A DNA stretch of 42,043 nucleotides from NCBI GenBank assembly GCA_001655205.1, contig LPNZ01006212.1, positions 1 to 42,043 of the forward strand. The letters are read 5' to 3'. The position numbers and the translations under genes were made by a program. Below are positions 1 to 36,593 of the stretch, piece after piece; position 1 is the first letter of the stretch; every line of letters begins with the position of its first letter. A model generated the notes under the pieces. It was not told where the DNA came from. It saw only the letters and a list, made by a program, of their open reading frames with translations, and made no database searches. Source of the DNA: Lenisia limosa (Eukaryota > Breviatea).

Positions 1-936
1 ATAGATACATAACATATATTTATATGACGGCTATGGGGTATGGATGGGGTCAAGGCTCAAAACGTATATTTTTATTTTGATAATCACCCTCAGATCTACC
101 TGCAGAATCGACCTGCAAATGTTGTATATTATTTGATTTAGGCGGAGAGCACGGGATTTCAACCATCCAAAATGATGATCAATAGAAAAGATTGAATCAT
201 CTTTAACTGTCTTATTCTGCTTACCGTTCCCTAATTTTTTATGCCTCACTTCTATTCTTCATTCGCAGATGTCGACGGACTAGCCTGATGAATAGTGTAT
301 CAACGGCCCAAGAGTTGAGGTTGAAGAGCATCAAAATCAAGCATCACGAGAGGCTTGGGATGATGGATGATGGGAAATACAATGAATAATACAAGAGACT
401 TGCGGAGGAAAGCAGTAGATAAAACTCAACGCAAGCAGATTTTTATTTTATGCTTCTACCTTCGAATCAAAGGAAGAGAAAATCTAAAATTGTTTACAGG
501 TGGAATCATACCTAATTAAATCAATATGTATAATTATATGATACATGTATATTATATCATCATATAGTATATAGTATATCTACTATTCATGCAGTAATAT
601 ATAGATTATTTATTTTTTACTGGTAGCTTTTATAACCAAATTCGCAATCACATACACAAGGCTTCTTTGGTCAACACACTTTTTGTTTATTACTAGATAT
701 CACGCAGTGACTCTTTTTCTGAGCTGTTGCTGACATTTTGTATTTTGGGTGATAGATGATAGAGAAGTATTATAAAAGGTTCAAAAATCGGAAGAATGTC
801 TTACTTTCTGGCGATTTTAATCATGTTCTCTTTTGCATTTAAGGTCTTTTTTGAGTGTATTTAATATAAATTACTATATAAACATTATAATAATACATGT
901 CTATATTGTGCATTCTTTTTATTTTCATATATTCAG
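1..936. other. Intron sequence upstream of the first visible PRP8 exon
   Basis: AT-rich sequence with no recognisable coding exon. It ends in an acceptor (attcag) at 931-936, so it is read as the 3' part of a PRP8 intron whose donor lies off the left edge. The preceding conserved PRP8 segment was looked for and not found. Confidence 0.6.
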
Positions 937-27442
<26,506 letters not shown>

Positions 27443-27456
27443 GTAAGTAGTGATTT

Positions 27457-27879
27457 TTATTTCATTGTCTTTTTTGGAGTTTTCGTTGATGCACATGATA
27501 AACGATCACTCACTATGTCAGCATCCATATCAATACTACTCATAGAAAAAAATGGTCCTTTTATTGTAGCGACGTGTTGGTGTTTAAAACCGCGTTTCTT
27601 TTTTTTATTATATTTTTTATAACAATTATTGGAATATTTTCGACTTTTCAATCGAGTCAGGATTTTTTTCAATGTGCGAATTTCTGGGATATAAGTATGG
27701 ACAAAATACGCTGTACACAGTACACCGCCGCTTGTATCAATCACCAGAGTGGTGGCGAACATATTTTGGGGCCCGGAGTTCTCAAACATTACTTCGTTAC
27801 TTATACCAGTTGTTATGATAGTTGTGATCATCTCTTCTAAGCGTGTCAGCTTAAGGTCAGATACTACTTTGTTTCTCAT
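27457..27879 (-). CDS. Unsupported 140-codon open frame
   Basis: The longest clean minus-strand frame near the end of PRP8. The product would be lysine-rich around KKYNKKKKRGFKHQH and otherwise featureless; no domain recognised. It lies inside what should be a PRP8 intron on the opposite strand. Length alone does not separate it from chance in AT-rich DNA. Confidence 0.2.
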   Translation of the reverse strand: MRNKVVSDLKLTRLEEMITTIITTGISNEVMFENSGPQNMFATTLVIDTSGGVLCTAYFVHTYIPEIRTLKKILTRLKSRKYSNNCYKKYNKKKKRGFKHQHVATIKGPFFSMSSIDMDADIVSDRLSCASTKTPKKTMK

Positions 27880-28060
27880 TTCTGCATATTTTAAAATGGT
27901 TGAAAGTAGTTACCACTAGTGATATGATAAAATTGTCTCTCATATCCAGTTGTGATATGGTACGCCATTATCCCGAGGAACCTGCCGAGCGAATATGAGC
28001 AATCATATAGTATATCATATACATGGTATAATGGGAAAGTTAAATTTTCATTTTGGAATG

Positions 28061-28101
28061 ATAATCAGAGGACAATAGACGGTCCATTGTCCTCTGATTA
28101 T
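28061..28101. repeat. Perfect 16-bp inverted repeat (hairpin, 9-base loop)
   Basis: ataatcagaggacaat at 28061-28076 is exactly reverse-complemented at 28086-28101. It is not followed by a T run, so it is not a simple terminator. It may be the end of a small element or a fold-back at a junction. Confidence 0.85.
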
Positions 28102-28359
28102 GAGTTAATTTTGTGCCATATATATATAGATACTATATATGTATATCCTGCCGCACATAAATTGTGACGGTTTTGATTAATTGTAACGGTTTTGATTTCT
28201 GGCACCTTTTTTTTTTTCTTTTTCTGTCTATTCATGTAAAACATATCTTCTCGTTTCCCAAATTCGTTCAATTATTAATTTTTCGAGTTGCTGACCAAAA
28301 TAGCTATTGTTAAAAATCACAAGAAAGGATAATACAATGCTCTATTTGTGGAAAAATAA

Positions 28360-31292
28360 TTAGTCTTTCTTTTTCTTTGTCTTTGCCTTTTGTTTCTTTT
28401 TCATCTTGGCAATTACATGTGAATCTGGGCGCAAGACTCCACCTTGATTTTGACGTTTGTTCCTTGCCCGATCCACCTTGATCTCACTTTCACTTGCAAT
28501 TACCTGAACATATGATTTTTCATATACATCAACCAACTTGTCCTGGTCAAATCACAGCTACTTGTTCACCACGCTCAAGTTCAAAGAAACGTACCGGCTT
28601 CAATACCAAATCTGAAGCCGGCCCAATTAAAAAGACGTGCTTGATTGCATCCTCCACTACATTGAAGTATTCATCGGTGCTGCAGGGGAGGGTGAAGGAA
28701 ATGTATATGATATGATGAGGGGAGGGAGGGGTTAAAAGAAGGCATCTAATGGCGAAACATAAAGATAAAGATCAGAAATAAGCTAAGGTGTATCTGACCA
28801 AAGCCGTCCACACCAACACGCTGGAAACAGGAAGAGCTATGTGTTGAACTTTATCAAGATTATTTGGCATTTTGTGTTCTGCCAGGTTCCTCGAAATCCC
28901 CCCGTCTCCACACATGATTGCTATCAGTAATGTCTATCATTGAGCATCATAGTATATCCTATCATACAATATCATTTTATAATAATGTCAATATCCCTCC
29001 ATCACCCCACCTGTTTGCCGGGCTTACAATACAGTCGTAGTTCTCAATAGTTTCAAAGCCAGACACAACCCCCCTGAAGGTCAGACATATTATCTAATAT
29101 TATGTAGAAACGAGAAATATTACAGGAGGAGTCAGTTCACATCATCCCGTGTATAAGAGGTATTGTCATCATTAGATTAATTATAGTATCGGCTTAAGAT
29201 TTGTAACACCTTTCGCTTAAAAATAGAATTAATTCTTAGATAAACCTCAATAAATATCGATATTTTGCATGCCTTTCAACAATAAGACTTCTTTTGTTAC
29301 GAAAACAGACACGAAAATATCAATATTTATCGGGGATTCATCGATAAATTCAGTCTTGACCAAAGTGAAGTACTATCTTCAATCCAGTAGTTATCAATGT
29401 CTGCATGGAAAATGGCTGAGACCATCAATACCCATCCCACTNNNNNNNNNNACGCTTAAAAATAGAATTAATTCTTAGATAAACCTCAATAAATATCGAT
29501 ATTTATTGGGGATTCATCGATAAATTCAGTCTTGACCAAAGTGAAGTACAATCTTCGATCCAGTAGTTATCAATGTCTGCATGGAAAATGGCTGAGACCA
29601 TCAATACCCATCCCACTTGAGATGCCCGTCCATCTCAACACCATCAACGCCAATAAATTGCGAAAACTCTTCGTTTAGCTCCGCTACCACGGCTTTAAGC
29701 TTATCAACAAATCTGGGGGAGAGGGGGGGGGGGAGTAAAATTGGAAAATTTATGAAACAAAAATACCCAAATCAACTCTGTTGGNNNNNNNNNNNNNNNN
29801 NNNNNNNNNNNNNNNNNNNNNNNNNNNNNNNNNNNNNNNNNNNNNNNNNNNNNNNNNNNNNNNNNNNNNNNNNNNNNNNNNNNNNNNNNNNNNNNNNNNN
29901 NNNNNNNNNNNNNNNNNNNNNNNNNNNNNNNNNNNNNNNNNNNNNNNNNNNNNNNNNNNNNNNNNNNNNNNNNNNNNNNNNNNNNNNNNNNNNNNNNNNN
30001 NNNNNNNNNNNNNNNNNNNNNGGCTTCCCTTCGGTCACAAAAAAGACTGAATTACTCGATAATTACTTGATAAATAGTCGANNNNNNNNNNTCCCTTCGG
30101 TCACAAAAAAGACTGAATTACTCGATAATTACTTGATAAATAGTCGATGATTCACCAGTCTTTTTCGTGCCACAGGGAAGCCCTTGTACTAATAATGTAA
30201 GAGGATACCATATGGAGACATAGTGCAAACTTTGAAGTGAGGCATATTGCAACCAAAACTCCATTTCTGACCCTTTTATTTCAAAATTTGTGTTGTGACA
30301 TAATTTCTTTATGAATCAATTGCACAGATTCTTACAAGTACAGTTTGAACCCATCTACAGTATAAACGAAATCTTTGTCGATTGAAGGCCACAAACGCTC
30401 AGCCGCCTTGTACTCCCTTAATAGTCATAACAGATATGATACATTATACTTTGCTCATCATTGTCACACGTGTGGACTTTGCCTGTTTAGCCGATTTTTT
30501 GTTTTACTCGTCGTTTCACTCTANNNNNNNNNNCGCCTTGTACTCCCTTAATAGTCATAACAGATATGATACATTATACTTTGCTCATCATTTTCACACG
30601 TGTGGACTTTGCCTGTTTAGCCGATTTTTTGTTTTACTCGTCGTTTCACTCTATCCATACCCCCCTCCTCCCTCACTTCACTGCATCCGAGTGTCTCAAT
30701 TGAAGCTCTAATCTTGGAGGGTTAATATAAAGCGATGTGAAATTAAAAAATATTTGCATCTGACCGAAGCCATCACGCTGGATTATAGAAAATATTAATT
30801 CACCCAATCATTTGCCTTTCAACTCTGTGCACACCGCTTTCTGCGTGCCTCCCCAGCATGGATTAGATTCATGAATAAAGACAATAGCCTCTTTATAATA
30901 ACCCAGGTAGTCGTTTTGCCACAGATTCAGGAGGTTACAGAGAGTTAGAATTAGATGGAAATGAGCAAGGTTTTACCTGTCCGAGATTTACTACTTTCCT
31001 AGCAGACCCACCTCTCGGCTTTGGCCCAGTGTTTTGCCGCTTGCTTGAAGGTCTNNNNNNNNNNTATTATAAGAGATATTGGATTATAGAAAATATTAAT
31101 TCACCCAATCATTTGCCTTTCAACTCTGTGCACACAGCTTTCTGCGTGCCTCCCCAGCATGGATTAGATTCATGAATAAAGACAATAGCCTCTTTANNNN
31201 NNNNNNTTTTCCTAGCAGACCCACCTCTCGGCTTTGGCCCAGTGTTTTGCCGCTTGCTTGAAGGTCTCATTATCGCTTAATTGGCTACTCAT
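28360..31292 (-). CDS. Unknown 220-residue protein, macro-domain-like motif, Lys-rich tail (8 exons)
   Basis: I assembled this gene from eight exons whose phases all agree: 31225-31292 (start MSSQLSDNETFKQAAKHW), 30835-30888, 30336-30416, 29617-29712, 29011-29073, 28562-28679 and 28360-28542; the last two are split by a 19-nt GT-AG intron (28543-28561). The first exon and exon 30835-30888 join as AKAE-R-LLSLF. The middle part reads FKLYLFVDKLKAVVAELNEE, then a GVDGVEMDG stretch, then NYDCIVSPAN-S. This order recalls the start of macro-domain-like ADP-ribose-binding folds (a beta-strand, a helix, then IVSPANS), but the glycine-rich loop expected next is not seen, so function is open. The C-terminus is basic (KMKKKQKAKTKKKKD), suggesting RNA binding or nuclear location. 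Introns contain 10-N gaps with duplicated flanks. The gene lies 0.6 kb downstream of the flavin oxidoreductase on the same strand. Confidence 0.55.
29208..31280. other. Cluster of 10-N gaps with duplicated flanks (probable uncollapsed haplotypes)
   Basis: Gaps of exactly 10 N at 29442-29451, 30082-30091, 30524-30533, 31055-31064 and 31197-31206 are each flanked by near-identical sequence (for example 30396-30523 and 30534-30652). The copies differ at few positions. One copy of exon 30835-30888 at about 31128-31187 has a substitution just before the splice donor. Overlapping contigs placed side by side is the likeliest cause. The duplicated exon pieces should not be counted as extra exons. Confidence 0.75.
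30022..30182. repeat. Small hairpin element (about 90 bp), two copies around a 10-N gap
   Basis: The ends ggcttccct...cacaaaaaagactga and cagtctttttcgtgccacag followed by ggaagcc are reverse complements, with tcgat steps in the middle. A relative is at 38935-39005. The first copy is cut by the gap at 30082. Confidence 0.65.
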
Positions 31293-31920
31293 TTGGCTGA
31301 TGGGATGGGAACGTATATCAACAAATGAAATAATATATGATATGTTGCTGTGGTAACGTAATGTCTGTCTTGTGTGACGACAGAGTGTGATAAATGAGCT
31401 GTGAAATGGAGATAGTGAATGTGCAATTTGAATGTGCAAAGCAAAATGAAACGAGGTTTAAAGCCCAAAAAAACCTGAAAAAACCGCTGCGGGCGCGGGG
31501 CGAGACCAATGGTTTTGTATTTTTGATAGGGAGGTTGCCTGATTGCGAGACAAGATACACATGCATTTACGTCATGCCTGAGGTATAAATATATAAATGT
31601 AACCTTTTCTCAAGACTTTTAGATTAAAACACAAAACCAACAAACTAAAAAAGGCGAGTGCCCAGGGTGCCCAGATATATCTTAGAATATAATATTGTAT
31701 ACGTCCTTGAAGCGACAATTTATCAAAATCTCCAATATTGGGTTTTGAGAGGAGCAACTGCTATTGATTGATTGAAGAAAAAAGCCCAGAATACAAGGGA
31801 ACAGCTTTAACTTTAGCACCGCTATGAAGTTATAAAATGGTTAAATTTATATTACCATTTAAAATGGACATTAAATAATACAAAGAGGGAAACAGCTAAT
31901 AAATAACAATAACAATAAAA
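31293..31920. other. Intergenic region between the 220-residue gene and the flavin oxidoreductase
   Basis: About 630 bp. It must hold the promoter of the 220-residue gene and the 3' end of the flavin oxidoreductase transcript, both on the minus strand. A short GC-rich patch at 31480-31505 stands out. An open plus-strand frame at 31394-31588 is not supported. Confidence 0.6.
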
Positions 31921-34900
31921 CTACTCCAAAGAGGCAAGCATGGCAGCGTTGAAGGGGACCACCTAAGTAATGAAAATCAATGATGCAAGGTGTGATAATA
32001 AGTATTAGCCTGAAAAAGATAAGAGTACATATTTGTACCAAAAGCTCATACTATATGCATATATTTTAATGCTCAATAACAATGAGAAAATACTTCTCCT
32101 CTTCCAAAAAGACCTCTAAAAACCCCTGAAAAGACCTCATCATAATAGGCCTCTCACCTCGTGTCCATTCTTGATCTTCTCGGGGTAGTCATAATTGGCA
32201 ATAATGATTCGGCCAACAGCAAGCATGTCGAAGTCTCCACGTGTAATCCTGGGGGGGGGGGGGGTTANNNNNNNNNNAAGAGGCAAGCATTGCAGCGTTG
32301 AAGGGGACCACCTAAGTAATGAAAATCATGCAAGGTGTGATAATAAGTATTAGCCTGAAAAAGATAATAGTATATATTTGTACCAAAAGCTCATACTATA
32401 TGCATATATATTTTAATGCTGAATAACAATGAGAAAATACTTCTCCTCTTCCAAAAAGACCTCTAAAAACCCCTGAAAAGANNNNNNNNNNNNNNNNNNN
32501 NNNNNNNNNNNNNNNNNACCACAAACACTGATTTTCCAACGATCCCAAGAAACCAGAGAGCAATAGAAATACGTTATGTATGATATATCCTTTTAATTGT
32601 ACCAGAAACCAGGTCAACATTTCGTCAGCAACCTTGTCATATTACTTGTACCCAAAAAAACATCCACACCATATAATGCGTTATTAATTGGAGAAACCCA
32701 GCCAACATCTCGTCAGCCACCTTGAGGCCCTTGTCGTTGACGGTGGTGGCGGCGCCGGTAAAGGAAGAGACGAAGTCGCCCTCAGGGTTGAGACCGATGT
32801 TGCCGACTGACATGGCGGGCTGGGGGGGGGGGNNNNNNNNNNNNNNNNNNNNNNNNNNNNNNNNNNNNNNNNNNNNNNNNNNNNNNNNNNNNNNNNNNNN
32901 NNNNNNNNNNNNNNNNNNNNNNNNNNNNNNNNNNNNNNTGGCAACAAATAAACAAAGCCCAGGATGGGAGGATGATGGGGGGGGGAAGAGGTGAATTGCG
33001 GAGACTGGGGGCGACCTTGGAAATATTAGCTTTGAGGAATATAATTTGTTTAAAGTAAATGGAAATACAAGCGCAGCCGCCCACTTTGTTGAAGAGCTTC
33101 TTGAGCCACCCGGCGAGGTTCAGTTCGCTGTCAAACTCGGTCTGCCAGATACGGCGCTAGGGGGGTCAAGGGGTAAACGAAGTGGGAGAGGGGAACTGGA
33201 AAATTTATGAACCAGGAAATATAAAATCAACTCCGTCAGGTACTTCTCAATTTATCGTTTATGATAGGATTTCTCGATATTTATTGCACTTGGCACAACT
33301 GACCTGGGATCCGTGGAACATATCCACGTTTTCGGCTGTGTACGCGAGGAGCTCCTTCAGGTCTTCGGGAGTGTGGGCGATCTTGTGATCGAACGCACCT
33401 GCGGAGGGAGGGTGAGTAAAACAGGAACATTTATGAAAATTTGATAAAAGGGTTGAAAAACAAAACAAAATGCCCAGATCAGTCTGCAGCACCGCATCCG
33501 ATCATTGTGAACAACGGGATTTATGATGACGTGGGATGGGGGCTTAAGTAACAAAAACCGAACCGAAAAGCAACGCAACATAATTTGCATAAGGATTAAA
33601 AAACGTCATCAGACATGCAAAAAATCAATATTTTCCGCCTTTTTGGAACCGAAAGTGAAGCTCTGACAAAAGACCCAGCCGGGCGACTCACCCATTGTGA
33701 ACTGTGAGAATCTGAAGTTGACGTGGAAGTCTGGGCCGACGGCTTGTCTAACGGCCTTGGCCACGTCACCGGCAAAACGGCCGCGGTTCTCGAAGGACCC
33801 TCCGTATCTAGATCGTGAGATCGCCTGGAATTTTATTACACCACCATCCTCTCTGAAGGTTTCATTGTCATACATAACAAGAGTATTTGGGCGAAGCCAA
33901 CCAAATCAACCCGTTTAAGAAAAGAATTTGCCTAAAAACCGTGCAATTAATACAAGAGAAACATTGAGGACATACTCTATCATATGTAATAGATAATATT
34001 CNNNNNNNNNNCACATATCTGAGTGCTCCCATAACAGTGATACCCCCACCCCCCAAATCACGGTTTCACAATCACTCCACAATTCAGTTGTATTTCCACA
34101 TCTGTTGACTACCCCCATACTCATCAGTACGACTGTTGGTCAACTCGCAGAAGAATTGGTGAATCAGGTAGCCTAAACATGGTCACAAAATATTAAATGT
34201 TTTAAAACAGCTTCAAAAAAATTGTGACTTTTTGAATATTATAATTAGTACATCATATCAGATGGACTCAAAAATCTGGTCTGTTAGAGCCCTATTGATT
34301 GCTTCTCATATCACACACCGTACCGTGGGCTCCGTGGATCTCAACACCATCGTATCCAGCGTCCTTGCAGAACTTGGCGGCCCGGCCGTATGAGAGCGCA
34401 ACCTGGGTGGTCACATATCCGAGGTTGAAAATGGCCACTCTATTCCTCTTCCATTCCTCCTTAATTTCCCCTACACCAAAGTGTTCAACAAACCTCCTTG
34501 ATTTCCTCCTTTGTGAGCTCGTGTGGAACCAGGTCCTTCTGTTCCTCCTCCGATTTAGTCATCTGCAGGGGTGTCAGTTTTGAATAAAAGTAAAAGGGTG
34601 ATAGCTTCCCTTCGGTCCGATTCCGGCCGGACCGCTGATGAGTTAGCAAACCTTGAAATAGGGATGGACAATGGCGGAAGGCGCTACAATTCGGCCCTCC
34701 GGAATGCCAGGAGCGTTGTAGTGCTGGCCTCCACAATGCCAAATCTACAGCAGTCAAAAGTGTGGAGCTTCGTCAGGTATATATAAAAATGAGAAATAAA
34801 AAGTCTGGATATTGGATTATAACATTCTACTAGTAATATTAATTCACCCAATCGTTTATGGTTATAGTAAGTAATCACAGTGGAAATGCAATATTATATG

Positions 34901-35674
34901 TATGAGAACAACAGCAAACCTGGGCAATAGCAAACCCGCCAGCATCCTTGACACTTTTAGCGAGGGCGGCGTGAGCCTCCTTGCGCTCGTCACCAAAGAA
35001 AAGGGGGGCATTGGGGAAGGATGACTGTCCTGTGGCAATTAACGAGAGAGAGGCGACAGCATATAAACATATGCAAAAAAATATGAGGTAAAGTAGACTT
35101 TGTGTAGAACAAATTTGGATGCTATTATTGTTTATCTACGCTCTTTGACAAAAAACAGACCCAGAGCAACAATTAACAATAGACCTGCCACCCACCAGGG
35201 AAGTCAATGCCACCGCACTCGGTGATGATGTACTTTGTTCCACCTTCGGCACGTTTGGCGTAATAACGCGCAACAGTAGGGGTGGGCGCTCCTGCAGCGA
35301 TTAAATGTTCAATGGTTGAAAAAAAAAAAAAAAACAGATGAAGCGCGTCACACACAAGGGATAAGAACAAATAAAAAGTTTATTAATCAACTGAACAGAG
35401 GGCTATCCAGTTATTCAAGTCAGGACTAATAATAATAGACCTTGAGGTATTGGGGGATTGTATGAAAGGACGGGGCTACAGCTACAACGACAAATTAGGA
35501 AACGAAATAGGCAATAAATAAATGGACAGGGGAAGGTGAGTTAGGGATCATGCTGTCAATAATGTTCTCAATACCTTCAGGGCACTGTCCACGGGTCATG
35601 GGGGCCATGGCAAAGCGATTTGAAACGCTTCCCAGGTTGGGAATTTCGACTGGAGAGAAAACGGAAGGGTACAT
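31921..35674 (-). CDS. Old Yellow Enzyme family NADH:flavin oxidoreductase, 13 exons, 378 residues
   Basis: FMN-dependent TIM-barrel oxidoreductases of this family reduce activated C=C bonds with NAD(P)H. Exons: 35575-35674, 35196-35291, 34920-35029, 34652-34744, 34494-34562, 34324-34402, 34121-34172, 33692-33807, 33304-33398, 33085-33156, 32698-32819, 32158-32248, 31921-31962. All phases close and the stop is TAG. Landmarks: NRFAMAPMTRG near residue 20-29, YIITECGGID, IWHCGGQH, the signature GYDGVEIHGAHGYLIHQFF (H179/H182 pair), TDEYGGSFENRGRF, RFSQFTM, FHGSQRRIWQTEFDSELNLAG, AVGR at 345-348 and the final PFNAAMLASL. The length fits the family, so it looks complete and intact. The ATG at 35674-35672 is the first in frame before FSPVEIPNLG. 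No signal peptide is seen. The RRxW...ELNLAGW segment points to the subgroup of bacterial-type xenobiotic-reductase-like enzymes; the substrate is unknown. Confidence 0.93.
32264..32697. other. Duplicated gene fragments inside an oxidoreductase intron
   Basis: After a 10-N gap, 32278-32481 repeats the last exon and its flank (31930-32140) with a few differences, including a synonymous-looking change in the exon copy. Near 32610-32633, the sequence gtcaacatttcgtcagcaac plus ctt is a diverged copy of the end of the exon at 32698-32819 (the ADEML stretch). Neither is needed for the gene model. The first is probably an allele or assembly duplicate; the second looks like a real old partial duplication. 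Confidence 0.65.
34002..34011. other. 10-N assembly gap in an oxidoreductase intron
   Basis: Fixed-length gap within the intron 33808-34120; no obvious duplicate flank. Confidence 0.9.
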
Positions 35675-36593
35675 TATCTAGAATTATAAAAAGTAGCGTT
35701 AGCTATGCAGAACCTGACACAAACTATCCACGATTCGCCAAAAATCCGACAATGGCGCCATTTTGATTATCCCTGGGTAGACAATACACTTTGTTTTGCA
35801 TTCTATGTCTCTAACATATACGCTTAAGAAGAAATATCTCAACAGAAAAACATATCTAATATAAATATGCATCTATTAAGCAGTCGATTAAGGGAAATAT
35901 ATTGGAAGCACGTTTTTTTGGCCTGCATATGACTGAGGCTTATCAATGCCGCCTTGGTTTGTGTCTAGTTCAAGTCGGGATTACATCGGGGTTGTATCTG
36001 GATTGCTTGCAACCTTGCAACTGGCTTGCAACTGGACTGTGCTTCTATGTTATTCACAAATTGTCAAATTGTCAAATGTCGATGTTAAAATAGGCTTTTG
36101 TGGGTGTTTTGTCAGTTAGGTAATCCTCGGATCCTTGATGAGATGTTGGTGATAGGAAGTAAGCAAAGAAGACTTGAAGCAATGGACAATAGACATTTCA
36201 AGGAGATACTGATGCTATTCCTGCAACATATTAGTTTGGTAACGCCTTGGTTTGGTACAGGAAGAAAAACTACATTCAAAATATCAAGAACAACTATGCA
36301 AATAACCATTTCACGATGCCTACGCAAGCAGTCTTCTGAACTCGCTCTTCTGGCTGTCCGTAACCCTACGTGCGTAATTTCTAAATATCACTGTCCCACT
36401 GCTATGCCACATCACCCCCACCACCACCACCAACTAACTATTCATGTTCAAATAAGCCAATATTGTGTTGAAATAAGTCCGTATTTGATCATCGAAAATC
36501 CCCCCCCCCCCCNNNNNNNNNNNNNNNNNNNNNNNNNNNNNNNNNNNNNNNNNNNNNNNNNNNNNNNNNNNNNNNNNNNNNNNNNNNNNNNNN
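35675..36593. other. Region between the oxidoreductase start and the last J-protein exon seen
   Basis: It should hold the oxidoreductase promoter and the 3' end of the J-protein gene, part of which may be in the N gap at 36513-36593. A plus-strand frame (36098-36512, starting MWVFCQLGNPRILDEMLVIG) is open up to a C run but matches nothing I know and is probably chance. A (cac)n-like patch lies at 36415-36432. Confidence 0.55.
36513..36593. other. N gap hiding the end of the J-protein gene
   Basis: 81 N next to a C12 run (plus strand). The open J-protein frame enters it at GMPRRDVWGL. Confidence 0.8.

Larger units (their letters stand above)
27443..28359. other. PRP8 3' intron start, then unassigned sequence with a perfect hairpin
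   Basis: It begins at the PRP8 donor gtaagt. No further PRP8 exon follows. A minus-strand open frame of 140 codons (27879-27457, starting MRNKVVSDLKLTRLEEMITT) has no recognised family and may be chance. A perfect 16-bp inverted repeat with a 9-base loop lies at 28061-28101. The change from PRP8-type to right-hand gene style happens in this interval. Confidence 0.5.

Noticed and set aside
31394-31588. Plus-strand 64-codon frame upstream of the 220-residue gene
   Set aside because: No homology or supporting splice sites; likely chance in a GC-rich patch.
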